NCBI RefSeq assembly: GCF_900537995.1
Contig: NZ_LR027880.1
Span: 759,501 to 823,500 of the forward strand
Source: Roseburia intestinalis L1-82
Lineage (GTDB): Bacteria; Bacillota; Clostridia; Lachnospirales; Lachnospiraceae
Direction of reading: 5' to 3'
DNA: 64,000 bases
Shown piece after piece: positions 37,237 through 45,625 of this stretch. Below the pieces are notes generated by a model. That model searched no databases and had not been told where the DNA came from. It saw only the letters and a program-made list of their open reading frames with translations. The position numbers were made by a program, and so were the translations under genes. Within the stretch, counting starts at the first letter, position 1; each line of letters begins with the position of its first letter.

Positions 37237-38231
37237 TCTACGTATTATGTCCGGCGGATGTAAAGACCGGCGGAACAGAACTTCTGCATCAGCTTGTAAA
37301 GACCCTGACGGATGTGAAAGTTCCTGCAGGAATTGTTTATACTGAGATATCAGAAGAACATCCTGGCATGAATCCCGCTTTTCTGGAATATACGGACGGT
37401 TATCTGCGTGAGGAAGAGATAGAGGATGAAAAAGGAAATATTTTAGTTGTGCCGGAGATTTACTGTGAGAGAACGGCGAGATATCAGAATCTTTCCGTGT
37501 ATATCTGGTGGCTTTCTGTGGATAACTATCTGATTCATAACAGTTTTGTGGATAGAAGGCGTGCAAATGGCACATTGCGCGCCATAAAAGCCTTGCTCAC
37601 CGGAAAACTGAAAGATAAAACGGATTTTGTAAAAAAGGCAAAGATGCATCTGTGTCAGTCTTACTATGCGATCCATTATCTGGAAACGATCGGGATTAGC
37701 GGGAAGCAGGTACGTTATCTGTCTGATTATGTAAATGATATTTACCTTGCCGGGGAAGAAGCGGCACTTCGCGAAAAGAAAGAAGATGTAGTCCTTTATA
37801 ATCCCAAAAAAGGGGCTGCATTCACAAAGGCGCTCCGTGAGATGGCACAGGATCTCAGGTGGGTACCGCTGATCGGGATGACGACGGAAGAGATGCGTTC
37901 CTGCATGAGTAAAAGCAAGGTTTATATCGATTTTGGAAATCATCCGGGGAAAGACAGAATACCAAGGGAGGCGGCAATTTCCGGCTGTATCGTTATCACT
38001 GGAAAGAGGGGTGCCGCGGCATTCGCGGAGGATGTATGTATTCCGGAAACATATAAATTTGATGAGTCATGTGCGAAAAAAGAAGATATTATATCATGCA
38101 TCAGGGATTGTATCTGTAATTTTGATGTGCACAAGGTTGATTTTGACGGTTACAGAAGTTATATTAGAAATGAACATCAGCAATTTACTGCAGATGTGAA
38201 AAAAATATTTGTGAATGAGGATTACATATGA
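37233..38231 (+). CDS. probable glycosyltransferase of unrecognised family
   Basis: A 332-residue soluble protein. The start IYVLCPADVKTGGTELLHQL has the GG(T/P)E-type loop seen at the N-terminus of GT-B enzymes, and YLSDYVNDIYL then VVLYNPKKG and SKVYIDFGNHPGKDRIPREAA resemble the second Rossmann domain with a nucleotide-binding loop. I do not recognise a named family. Both ends overlap their neighbours by four bases (ATGA), so translation is coupled to the flippase and to the next membrane protein. Confidence 0.6.
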   Translation: MIYVLCPADVKTGGTELLHQLVKTLTDVKVPAGIVYTEISEEHPGMNPAFLEYTDGYLREEEIEDEKGNILVVPEIYCERTARYQNLSVYIWWLSVDNYLIHNSFVDRRRANGTLRAIKALLTGKLKDKTDFVKKAKMHLCQSYYAIHYLETIGISGKQVRYLSDYVNDIYLAGEEAALREKKEDVVLYNPKKGAAFTKALREMAQDLRWVPLIGMTTEEMRSCMSKSKVYIDFGNHPGKDRIPREAAISGCIVITGKRGAAAFAEDVCIPETYKFDESCAKKEDIISCIRDCICNFDVHKVDFDGYRSYIRNEHQQFTADVKKIFVNEDYI

Positions 38232-40372
38232 TAATATCAGTAATTTTTGTGCTGCTCTTTCTTGCATTTTTAATGGGGATAATACTGGTACCGAAAATTG
38301 ATGGAAAGATCAATATGATAAAAGTGGCAGTGATGGGAATTATGGCTATTTTCTGTTATCAGTCGTTTTGGGCGTTCATGTTTCAACTGGTGGGAATACC
38401 GGTGAATCTTAAATCCACATGTATTTCAATGGCGGCAGCGGTGCTCCTGTTATGGGGAATGATCATTAAAAAGAAAAAAATGCAGCGGATATTTGTGAGG
38501 ATAACAGATATTGCTGTATTAGCAGTTCTTGCAGGAATCGTGATTGCAGTTTCACTACATATGTTTACTCCATATTTGCGGCTGAGTTATATCAATTCAG
38601 ATCCGGCAAATCATTTTAATGATGCAATGGTCATTGTAAAGCAGGGAGTCTTAGGCAAGCACATTTATTTTTCTGCATTTGTCAATGCAATGTTTATTGA
38701 GATATTCAGTCCGATCCTGATCGTTTCAAAATATTATAAAGCGTTTATTTTTGCGGATATTTTCATGCATGTGCTGGAAGTGTGGATGTGTTATGTACTG
38801 ATGCTCACGGTCAGTGAGAAAAAGATCGTGCGGATTTTTGCACCGGTGTTTGCGCTGGGATATTTCTGGGGATATCCTGCATACAGTTACATGACAGGCG
38901 GATTTGTATACTGGAGTATTGGTGTTATGATACTGATGCTTTTAGTCTATGCCCTGCTTCTGCTGGAGCGGTATCCGAAAAATTATAAGTGCAATGTGAT
39001 CTTACTGCTGTTTGCATTGTACGCAAATACATGTTGTAATGCACTGTTTATCCCGCTCAATTCAGCGGCGGTGATCCTGGCATTATTTGTACTCGCGATC
39101 CGGCAAAAAAAGATAAACAAAAAAATGATAGCAGGATTTTTGGTTGTCGTAGTCATTGCAGCGGCAGCAGTATTTGTCTTATTTATGGATAAATGGGGCG
39201 GCTCTTTTGACAAGATGATAACTTACGTCAGCAAGGCGGGCGGAATGTATCATTCCGTGTATGCAGATCTGATCTATTTCATACCGGCAGCATTTATCGT
39301 ACTGTTTTATCTGCTGAAAAAAAAGAAATATCCGGCGGCGATCCCTGTGATGGCACTTTTTATGGTGGTATGCACCTGTGTGATGTACGGATTTCTGATA
39401 AATCACATGATGTCATTTTATTATTATTTTAAGATCTACTATAATCTCTGGCTGTTCGGCTGGCTGCTTTGCGTGATGGCAGCAGATATCCTTGCAGATG
39501 AAAAACAGCTTGCAGGATTTTATGCATATGTTGGATTTATTGGAATACTTGCGTTATTTACTTTTACAAATTATGATATGAACATGTGGGAATTTGATCC
39601 CGGATATAATGAGGCATCCGTACCGAAACATTTTCTGGCAATCTATTGGAATAATCTAGATACATCACAGAAAGACTATGGGGAATACACGATTTTACCA
39701 GATCTTATGGAAGTGATGTCTTATGCGGCAGAGGAACTCGATGATGATAAGATCCCGGCGCTGGTGGCTGATGACAGGACTTTTTACTGGTTTGATGGCA
39801 TGCGGGCTCAGAATACGAGAAAATATAAGCCGTATAACAGAGAACTGATGGATATTCTTGTCAAGATGGATAAAAATGGCATCACGAAGATTTTTGTGGA
39901 TAAAGAGGATAAGATCTATCAGCAGTATGAAAATTATTTTTCACTGTGTAAAGCGGTGTATGAAAATGAACGTGCTGCGATCCTGACATTCCCGGGAGAA
40001 AGCTGGTGCAAGATACTTCCATATGTAAATGGTTATGATGAGGGAAAATTAGAACTGTATAAGTATGTGAAGAAACATTTAAAGAATGAAAGGGTACCTT
40101 TGATGGCAGCAAAGGAATCCTGCCTTGATTTTATCATTTACCGGCAGAAAACCAAACAGAAGTCTACGGATTGTTATACATGGAATTTTAATCCGAAAGA
40201 AAATCTCGATAATTTAAATCAACTTGGAATCAAGTATATTACAGTATTGTATGGCGATTCTTATTATCAGGAAAATCAGTATTATTTGGATGGACAGGAA
40301 ACAGTATTTGAGAATGAATCAGGCAAGATCATAAAATGTGCGGGAGACAGTTTCAGCACAGAATATAAATAA
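38228..40372 (+). CDS. large polytopic membrane protein, GT-C-like candidate
   Basis: A 714-residue protein with about 14 membrane segments in the first 450 residues and a soluble C-terminal domain of about 230 residues. Near residue 125 the first large outer loop holds YINSDPANHFNDAM, an acidic loop placed where GT-C enzymes keep their catalytic aspartate. This plan matches lipid-linked sugar transferases, but I do not recognise the family. It is coupled by ATGA to the preceding gene. The final stretch has conserved-looking aromatic and aspartate residues but no known motif. Confidence 0.62.
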   Translation: MIISVIFVLLFLAFLMGIILVPKIDGKINMIKVAVMGIMAIFCYQSFWAFMFQLVGIPVNLKSTCISMAAAVLLLWGMIIKKKKMQRIFVRITDIAVLAVLAGIVIAVSLHMFTPYLRLSYINSDPANHFNDAMVIVKQGVLGKHIYFSAFVNAMFIEIFSPILIVSKYYKAFIFADIFMHVLEVWMCYVLMLTVSEKKIVRIFAPVFALGYFWGYPAYSYMTGGFVYWSIGVMILMLLVYALLLLERYPKNYKCNVILLLFALYANTCCNALFIPLNSAAVILALFVLAIRQKKINKKMIAGFLVVVVIAAAAVFVLFMDKWGGSFDKMITYVSKAGGMYHSVYADLIYFIPAAFIVLFYLLKKKKYPAAIPVMALFMVVCTCVMYGFLINHMMSFYYYFKIYYNLWLFGWLLCVMAADILADEKQLAGFYAYVGFIGILALFTFTNYDMNMWEFDPGYNEASVPKHFLAIYWNNLDTSQKDYGEYTILPDLMEVMSYAAEELDDDKIPALVADDRTFYWFDGMRAQNTRKYKPYNRELMDILVKMDKNGITKIFVDKEDKIYQQYENYFSLCKAVYENERAAILTFPGESWCKILPYVNGYDEGKLELYKYVKKHLKNERVPLMAAKESCLDFIIYRQKTKQKSTDCYTWNFNPKENLDNLNQLGIKYITVLYGDSYYQENQYYLDGQETVFENESGKIIKCAGDSFSTEYK

Positions 40373-40428
40373 TTTGTGATATCAGATTTTGGAAATGGTT
40401 TGTTTGAGAAACAAGGAGGAAGATCCAA

Positions 40429-43400
40429 ATGAAAAAAAGACATCAGGCAGGGAAAAGAATTGCTGCATGGCTTATGGCATTAAGTCTTTGCATGACAGCG
40501 GTTCCGGCGGAGCAGGTGGTATATGCAGCCGGTGGGCAGAATGAAACAGAGGTAACAGAACTTACGGAACTGACAGAGGTTCCGGAGTCGGCGGAGGCTA
40601 TGAAAGACTCTGAAACAACGGAAAAAACCGGAGCTGGAGAAAAAGCTGAGGCAGAAGAAGCCGGAACAGAGAGCAAAGCAGAAGTGACAGAAACTACTGA
40701 ATCAGAAGAAACCTCTGAAATACCGGCAGATACGGAGAGCACAGAAAGTTCTGAGATACCGGCAGATACAGAGAGTACAGAAAGTTCTGAGATACCGGCA
40801 GATACAGAGAGTACAGAAAGTTCTGAGATGCCGGCAGATACGGAGAGTACAGAAATTCCTGAGACGACTGAAAATACAGAGAGTACGCAGGCAACAGAAG
40901 ATTCAGAGATGACTGAAGATACAGAAAGTACAGAGGCACTTATCGGGGATACCGAAGCGGCAGACACGGAGAAAGAAGAAAGTGAGGATATTCTAAAGAA
41001 AGACGGAAATGTGACTCCGGGAAGTACCTATGCGGCAGCAACATCGATTGGACTGAATACAACTTATAATGCAACGACATCCAGAACATCTGTTACACAT
41101 TGGTATAAATTTACGATGAGCAAAGCCGGTATGGTACAACTGAAATTTGCACATGCGAATTTATCGAGCGCAAGCAACAGTACGGCCTGGAGGATTGATT
41201 TTATTGCCGATCAGGTTGGTGGGTTAGTCACTGTAACAAGCGGAATGCAGGATACACAGAACCAGACGGCGAAAATAGGTCTTGATGCCGGTACCTATTA
41301 TGTACAGATTACCGGAACCGGAGTACTTACAGTCGGGTCTGCAGCTTACAGCTTCAGCGTACAGTATGAAGATACCTATTGTGAGACAGAACAAAATAAT
41401 ACGATTGCCACAGCAGATAATTATGACAGATTGGGTCAGACGATAACAGGAAGCATTTCCTCTGCATCGGATACCGATTATTATAAGATCACATCCACCA
41501 CAAAAGGATATCTTTCATTTCAGTTACAGCACGATAAAGTGAGCGGCAGGCTTTCAACAGATATTTACAGCGTGGCAGTCTGTGATGCTGCCGGAAATAC
41601 GATGTATACAATGACGAGTAAAAAAGACGAGGAGAAAACCGAGTCGGTTAATTTTGGACTTGACGCCGGAACCTATTATCTGAAAGTATCAGGAATCCAA
41701 TATATGGATGCGTCAGGTTCACTGACAGTTCAGGGAGCAAATGGAGAGACGTACAAGCTGAAGGCATCCTGGACGAATGCAGACAACTGGGAGAGCGAGA
41801 GCAATGATGATATAAATACAGCAGACACAATGACATCAGGCAAGGCAGTTTACGGAAGTCTGTATGGTGTCAGTGATTCTGATTATTATGGTTTTCAGAC
41901 AACAAAAGACGGATATATCGTGATCAATCTGCAGCATTCGAAAGTTACAGGATGGCAGAATAAGGCTATTTATGCAGTTACAGTCTGTGATACTTCCGGC
42001 AATTCGATCTACGAAATGACCAGTAAAGCGGAAGATGAATCCACGGATTCCATCAAACTGGGACTGTCAGCAGGTAAATATTATATTAAAGTGGCAGGTC
42101 AGAATGCATATTACGGCGGAAACTATGTGATCAAAACTACCTTTAAGGCGTGCAGTACCTGGGAGCACGAGAGCAATGATACTTACGATACAGCAAATAC
42201 GGCTGTTTCCGGCACGACATACAGCGGAGATATCCGTACTTACAGCGATGTAGATTATTTTAAAACATCACTTTCTGCAAATGGTTATATCAATGTGAAA
42301 CTGACGCATCCGGTTGTGAGCGGACAGGAAACAACAAACATGTTTGTGCTCAGCGTGATCCGTAAAGTGGACAAAGACCAGTATACAGAAGTCTACACTA
42401 CGAAGATCCGTGGCGGGGACACAAGCATTTCCACGCCGAACCTTGGATTGCCGAAAGGTGAGTATTACATTAAGATCGCAGGAACCGGAAATACGACGGG
42501 AACATTATTGAGCGGAACGAGTTATCCTGTAAACTATGATGTGTGTATTATAGCAAAGACAGCAAGTGACAGGGAAGTGGAGTCGAATGATTCTGCTGCC
42601 ACTGCAAATACCGTAAAGAACGGAAAAACCTATTACGGAAGCACAAGCAGTTCCTCAGACAAAGATTACTATAAGATCAAAATGTCAAAAGCAGGCTATC
42701 TGCAGATTAAGTTTGGACATAAAAACAGTCAGAGTACAGCAAGCTGTTATAATGTTGTTCTTTACAATAAGGATAACAGTGAAATTTATAAATTTACGAA
42801 TACCGGGACAGAGACTTCTTATACATCCTGTAAATTAGGACTGGATGCAGGGGAATATTACGTATGCGTCAGCCAGGCATCTACACTTTATACCGGCGAC
42901 TATACGATCTGCATGACACAGAAAGCGGCTTCCGGTTGGGAGACAGAGAACAACGGTGACTGGGCTTCGGCAGATAACATAAAAGTCGGCAAAGCGGTAA
43001 ACGGTGTGATCACAGGATATACGTCAGATGAAGACTGCTATCGCTTTACACTCACAAAAGCGCAGTATATCAACTTTAGTCTGGCACACGAGAAGATCAA
43101 TGATGCGGGAAGAAGCTGGTATGTGACACTTTATAATGCAAACGGCAAGAGAGTGAGCAGAAAAGATGATGATCATATCTATTCCTATGCCGGCAGTACC
43201 TATACAGAGTCAAAGGCTGTCAAATTAAGCAAGGGAACCTATTACCTGAAAGTGCAGGCATTTGCGAAAAATGCGGTGGAAAAAGAATACACGCTCTGTG
43301 TTAATAAAATTGAGAACAGAAAAACAAGCGTGACTTCCGTAAAATCGACAGCATACAATAAACTGAAAGTTTCATGGAAAGTTGTACCGGCTGCGACTTC

Positions 43401-43890
43401 TTATCAGATCTACCGCAGTACAGCAAAGGATGGGGATTATCAGAATATCAAAACCATCAACAGTGTAGGCACTAGTTCCTGGACAGACGGCAGTGTAAAA
43501 ACCGGAAAAACATACTATTATAAGATCAAGACGGTTGTTAAGACACAGAATGGAGAACAGACCAGTGGATTTTCGAATGTAAAATCTGCAAAGGCGGTTC
43601 CGGCAAAGACGACGTTAAAGGCAAAAGCGTCGGATGCAAAGAATGTAAAACTGACCTGGTCAAAGGTAAAAGGTGCAAGCGGTTATGAGATCTACCGCAG
43701 CAACAGTAAAGATGGAAAATGTAGTAAAGTAAAGACCATATCCAAAGGTAGTACGACATCTTACAAAAACGGTAAATTGAAAAAATCGACGACCTATTAT
43801 TATAAGATCCGTGCATACCGCAAAGTGAATGGGAAGAAAGTATATGGAAGTTATTCTTCCGTTGTTTCCGTAAAGACAAAAGCAAAATAA
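40429..43890 (+). CDS. secreted PPC-repeat protein with fibronectin-like C-terminus
   Basis: A 1153-residue protein with AAGGAGG before its ATG. Residues 1-33 look like a signal peptide ending near VVYAAGG. Residues about 35-190 are a low-complexity threonine, glutamate and serine stalk. About six pre-peptidase C-terminal (PPC-like) beta domains follow (205-960), each starting with an E-x-E-S/N-N-D-type motif and holding D-x-D-Y-Y/F-K. Two fibronectin type III-like modules end the protein (about 965-1153). There is no catalytic domain or LPxTG signal. It is likely a surface or matrix protein. The two final modules resemble those of the amidase at 45626 and of the beta-helix protein at 62351. 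Confidence 0.82.
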   Translation: MKKRHQAGKRIAAWLMALSLCMTAVPAEQVVYAAGGQNETEVTELTELTEVPESAEAMKDSETTEKTGAGEKAEAEEAGTESKAEVTETTESEETSEIPADTESTESSEIPADTESTESSEIPADTESTESSEMPADTESTEIPETTENTESTQATEDSEMTEDTESTEALIGDTEAADTEKEESEDILKKDGNVTPGSTYAAATSIGLNTTYNATTSRTSVTHWYKFTMSKAGMVQLKFAHANLSSASNSTAWRIDFIADQVGGLVTVTSGMQDTQNQTAKIGLDAGTYYVQITGTGVLTVGSAAYSFSVQYEDTYCETEQNNTIATADNYDRLGQTITGSISSASDTDYYKITSTTKGYLSFQLQHDKVSGRLSTDIYSVAVCDAAGNTMYTMTSKKDEEKTESVNFGLDAGTYYLKVSGIQYMDASGSLTVQGANGETYKLKASWTNADNWESESNDDINTADTMTSGKAVYGSLYGVSDSDYYGFQTTKDGYIVINLQHSKVTGWQNKAIYAVTVCDTSGNSIYEMTSKAEDESTDSIKLGLSAGKYYIKVAGQNAYYGGNYVIKTTFKACSTWEHESNDTYDTANTAVSGTTYSGDIRTYSDVDYFKTSLSANGYINVKLTHPVVSGQETTNMFVLSVIRKVDKDQYTEVYTTKIRGGDTSISTPNLGLPKGEYYIKIAGTGNTTGTLLSGTSYPVNYDVCIIAKTASDREVESNDSAATANTVKNGKTYYGSTSSSSDKDYYKIKMSKAGYLQIKFGHKNSQSTASCYNVVLYNKDNSEIYKFTNTGTETSYTSCKLGLDAGEYYVCVSQASTLYTGDYTICMTQKAASGWETENNGDWASADNIKVGKAVNGVITGYTSDEDCYRFTLTKAQYINFSLAHEKINDAGRSWYVTLYNANGKRVSRKDDDHIYSYAGSTYTESKAVKLSKGTYYLKVQAFAKNAVEKEYTLCVNKIENRKTSVTSVKSTAYNKLKVSWKVVPAATSYQIYRSTAKDGDYQNIKTINSVGTSSWTDGSVKTGKTYYYKIKTVVKTQNGEQTSGFSNVKSAKAVPAKTTLKAKASDAKNVKLTWSKVKGASGYEIYRSNSKDGKCSKVKTISKGSTTSYKNGKLKKSTTYYYKIRAYRKVNGKKVYGSYSSVVSVKTKAK
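40714..40857 (+). repeat. 36-bp in-frame tandem repeat, four copies
   Basis: Four near-identical 36-bp units encode the 12-residue unit SEIPADTESTES (the last with SEM and ending TEI). They lie within the stalk of the PPC protein. Because the unit is a multiple of three, copy-number change would alter stalk length without shifting the frame. Confidence 0.8.
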
Positions 43891-43902
43891 AAGTAAAAAG
43901 AG

Positions 43903-43947
43903 ATACCCCGGTGGGATGATCATCATACATCCTGCCGGGGTATTTTT
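43903..43947 (+). terminator. intrinsic terminator of the first polysaccharide block
   Basis: ATACCCCG (43903-43910) pairs with CGGGGTAT (43936-43943), with further pairing inside, followed by five T residues. It begins 12 bases after the PPC protein stop. Confidence 0.85.
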
Positions 43948-44024
43948 AAGATTTTATGAAAATTCTGGTAAGATATATTCAAAGGTTGGGTTTTATGATA
44001 AAATAATATAGATTATGCAAAGGT

Positions 44025-45404
44025 ATGAATGTGAGGTACTTCATGAGGAAAAGGGAAAGATATAAACATTTGCTGAATTTATTTGCTAATTTTGTAATGC
44101 TTGTGGCTGAGACAGCAATGTTTGCATTTATATGGTATAAAATGTATGTGCCGGAATTGGAGGATAAGTTCTGGAATAGAGGAAACTGGGCAGTAATCGG
44201 AATGTATGCATTGGTATTGTTCTTTTTTATCCGTACATTTGGCGGATACCGGATCGGATACCTTAGAATTACAGATATTTGTTTGTCGCAGATCCTTGGA
44301 ATTTTGTTTGCAAATATTATCGAGTATTTTCAGATTTGTATGATTGCAAATGATTATATGTCAGCATCACCGCTTCTGTTATTGACGACAGCTGAGATTG
44401 CAGTGACACTGCCTACCGTTTTTGTTGTAAGATATTTTTATGTCAGATTATATCCGCCAAGACGTATGATCGTAATATACGGGGAACATTCTCCGGAAGA
44501 ACTGATTTCCAAGATTAATTCCAGAAAAGATAAGTACAATGTTTGTGCAACTGCCAGCGCCTATATGGGATATGAGGCATTGTATTCTAAAATATTAGAG
44601 TATGAAGCGGTAGTTTTATGTGATCTTCCGGCAAGTATCCGTAATAAAATTTTAAAGTTCTGTTATGATCAGAATAAAAGAACCTATATTACACCGAAGA
44701 TATCGGATATTATTTTAAATGGAACGGAACGAATCCATTTGTTTGATACACCTCTTATGTTGTCAAGAAATCAGGGACTTACGATAGAGCAGAGATTTGT
44801 AAAGAGGACTATGGATATCGTGTTTGCACTGCTCGCGATTGTTATTTCATCGCCGTTTTTACTGGTCATTGCAGTTGCAATCAAACTGTATGATGGGGGA
44901 CCGGTATTCTATAAGCAGGAGCGTCTGACGAGAGACCGCGAGACGTTTCAGATTATCAAGTTTCGCAGCATGAAAGTAGATTCGGAAAAACAGGGAGCAC
45001 AGCTTGCCAAAAAAGATGATGACAGGATCACACCGGTTGGAAAAATAATTCGAAGAACGCATTTAGACGAGCTTCCTCAGATTTTTAATATTTTAAAGGG
45101 AGAAATGTCTTTTGTTGGTCCTAGACCGGAAAGACAGGAAATTGCTGAAAAATATGAAGAAATTGTTCCGGAATTTCGGTTCCGCCTGAAAGTAAAAGCC
45201 GGATTGACAGGGTATGCACAGGTATATGGAAAATATAATACAACACCATATGATAAATTAAAACTGGATCTGACTTATATACAGACATATTCAGCGTGGT
45301 TAGATGTGAAATTAATGCTTATGACATTTAAGATTATGTTTCAGAAAGAAAACACAGAAGGTGTAGATGAAAAGCAAACGACAGCGATCAAAAAGGAATC
45401 ATAG
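44025..45404 (+). CDS. polyprenyl-phosphate glycosyl-1-phosphate transferase (priming enzyme 2)
   Basis: A 459-residue protein; the ATG at 44025 has AAAGG five bases upstream, and one at 44043 has GTGAGG, so either is possible. Four or five membrane segments precede a cytoplasmic domain and the bacterial sugar transferase domain from about 258 onward. The domain carries KRTMDIVFALL, DGGPVFYKQERLTRD, KFRSMKVDSEKQGA, THLDELPQIFNILKGEMSFV and GLTGYAQVYGKYNTTP. The last motif is closer to the galactose/GlcNAc-type initiators of Firmicutes than the WbaP-like enzyme at 22678. A second priming enzyme implies a second glycan. Confidence 0.92.
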   Translation: MNVRYFMRKRERYKHLLNLFANFVMLVAETAMFAFIWYKMYVPELEDKFWNRGNWAVIGMYALVLFFFIRTFGGYRIGYLRITDICLSQILGILFANIIEYFQICMIANDYMSASPLLLLTTAEIAVTLPTVFVVRYFYVRLYPPRRMIVIYGEHSPEELISKINSRKDKYNVCATASAYMGYEALYSKILEYEAVVLCDLPASIRNKILKFCYDQNKRTYITPKISDIILNGTERIHLFDTPLMLSRNQGLTIEQRFVKRTMDIVFALLAIVISSPFLLVIAVAIKLYDGGPVFYKQERLTRDRETFQIIKFRSMKVDSEKQGAQLAKKDDDRITPVGKIIRRTHLDELPQIFNILKGEMSFVGPRPERQEIAEKYEEIVPEFRFRLKVKAGLTGYAQVYGKYNTTPYDKLKLDLTYIQTYSAWLDVKLMLMTFKIMFQKENTEGVDEKQTTAIKKES

Positions 45405-45406
45405 AG

Positions 45407-45620
45407 ATGGAACAGACAAGCGAAGTACAGATATCTGTTATTATGCCGGTTTATAATGCACGGGATTATGTGGAGCAGTGACGGAAAGTCGCGCAATAAA
45501 TACAAGTCAGCTAAAATGCAGTGGAAAGTTTACCGTTTTATAGGAAAGAACCGGCTAAATGCATTGCGTTATATGGTACATTACACATTAAATAGTGTCA
45601 AAAAATATACAAGAGGGTAA
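45407..45620 (+). pseudogene. glycosyltransferase family 2 remnant with large internal deletion
   Basis: An ATG at 45407 opens a 24-codon frame ending at TGA 45479-45481 that encodes the GT2 N-terminus (ISVIMPVYNARDYVEQ). From 45480, in a different frame, 46 codons to TAA 45618-45620 give a basic, tyrosine-rich tail (KVYRFIGKNRLNALRYMVHY) typical of GT2 C-termini. The catalytic middle, normally 200 or more residues, is absent. The remnant fills the whole gap between the priming enzyme and the amidase gene, so a deletion with frame change in a former third gene is the best reading. Confidence 0.75.
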
Positions 45621-45625
45621 GGAAA

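Noticed and set aside
37443..37943. 166-codon minus-strand frame inside the gene at 37233
   Set aside because: The plus-strand gene has coupled starts and stops with both neighbours, while this frame has no such support.
40714..40857. Regular 36-bp repeats considered as a CRISPR array
   Set aside because: Units are contiguous without spacers and lie in frame within a coding region; no cas genes are present.
40443..40967. Long minus-strand frame of 174 codons, rich in serine and valine
   Set aside because: It is the antisense of the threonine/glutamate stalk repeat of the PPC protein, with no binding site; the composition is a by-product of the repeat.
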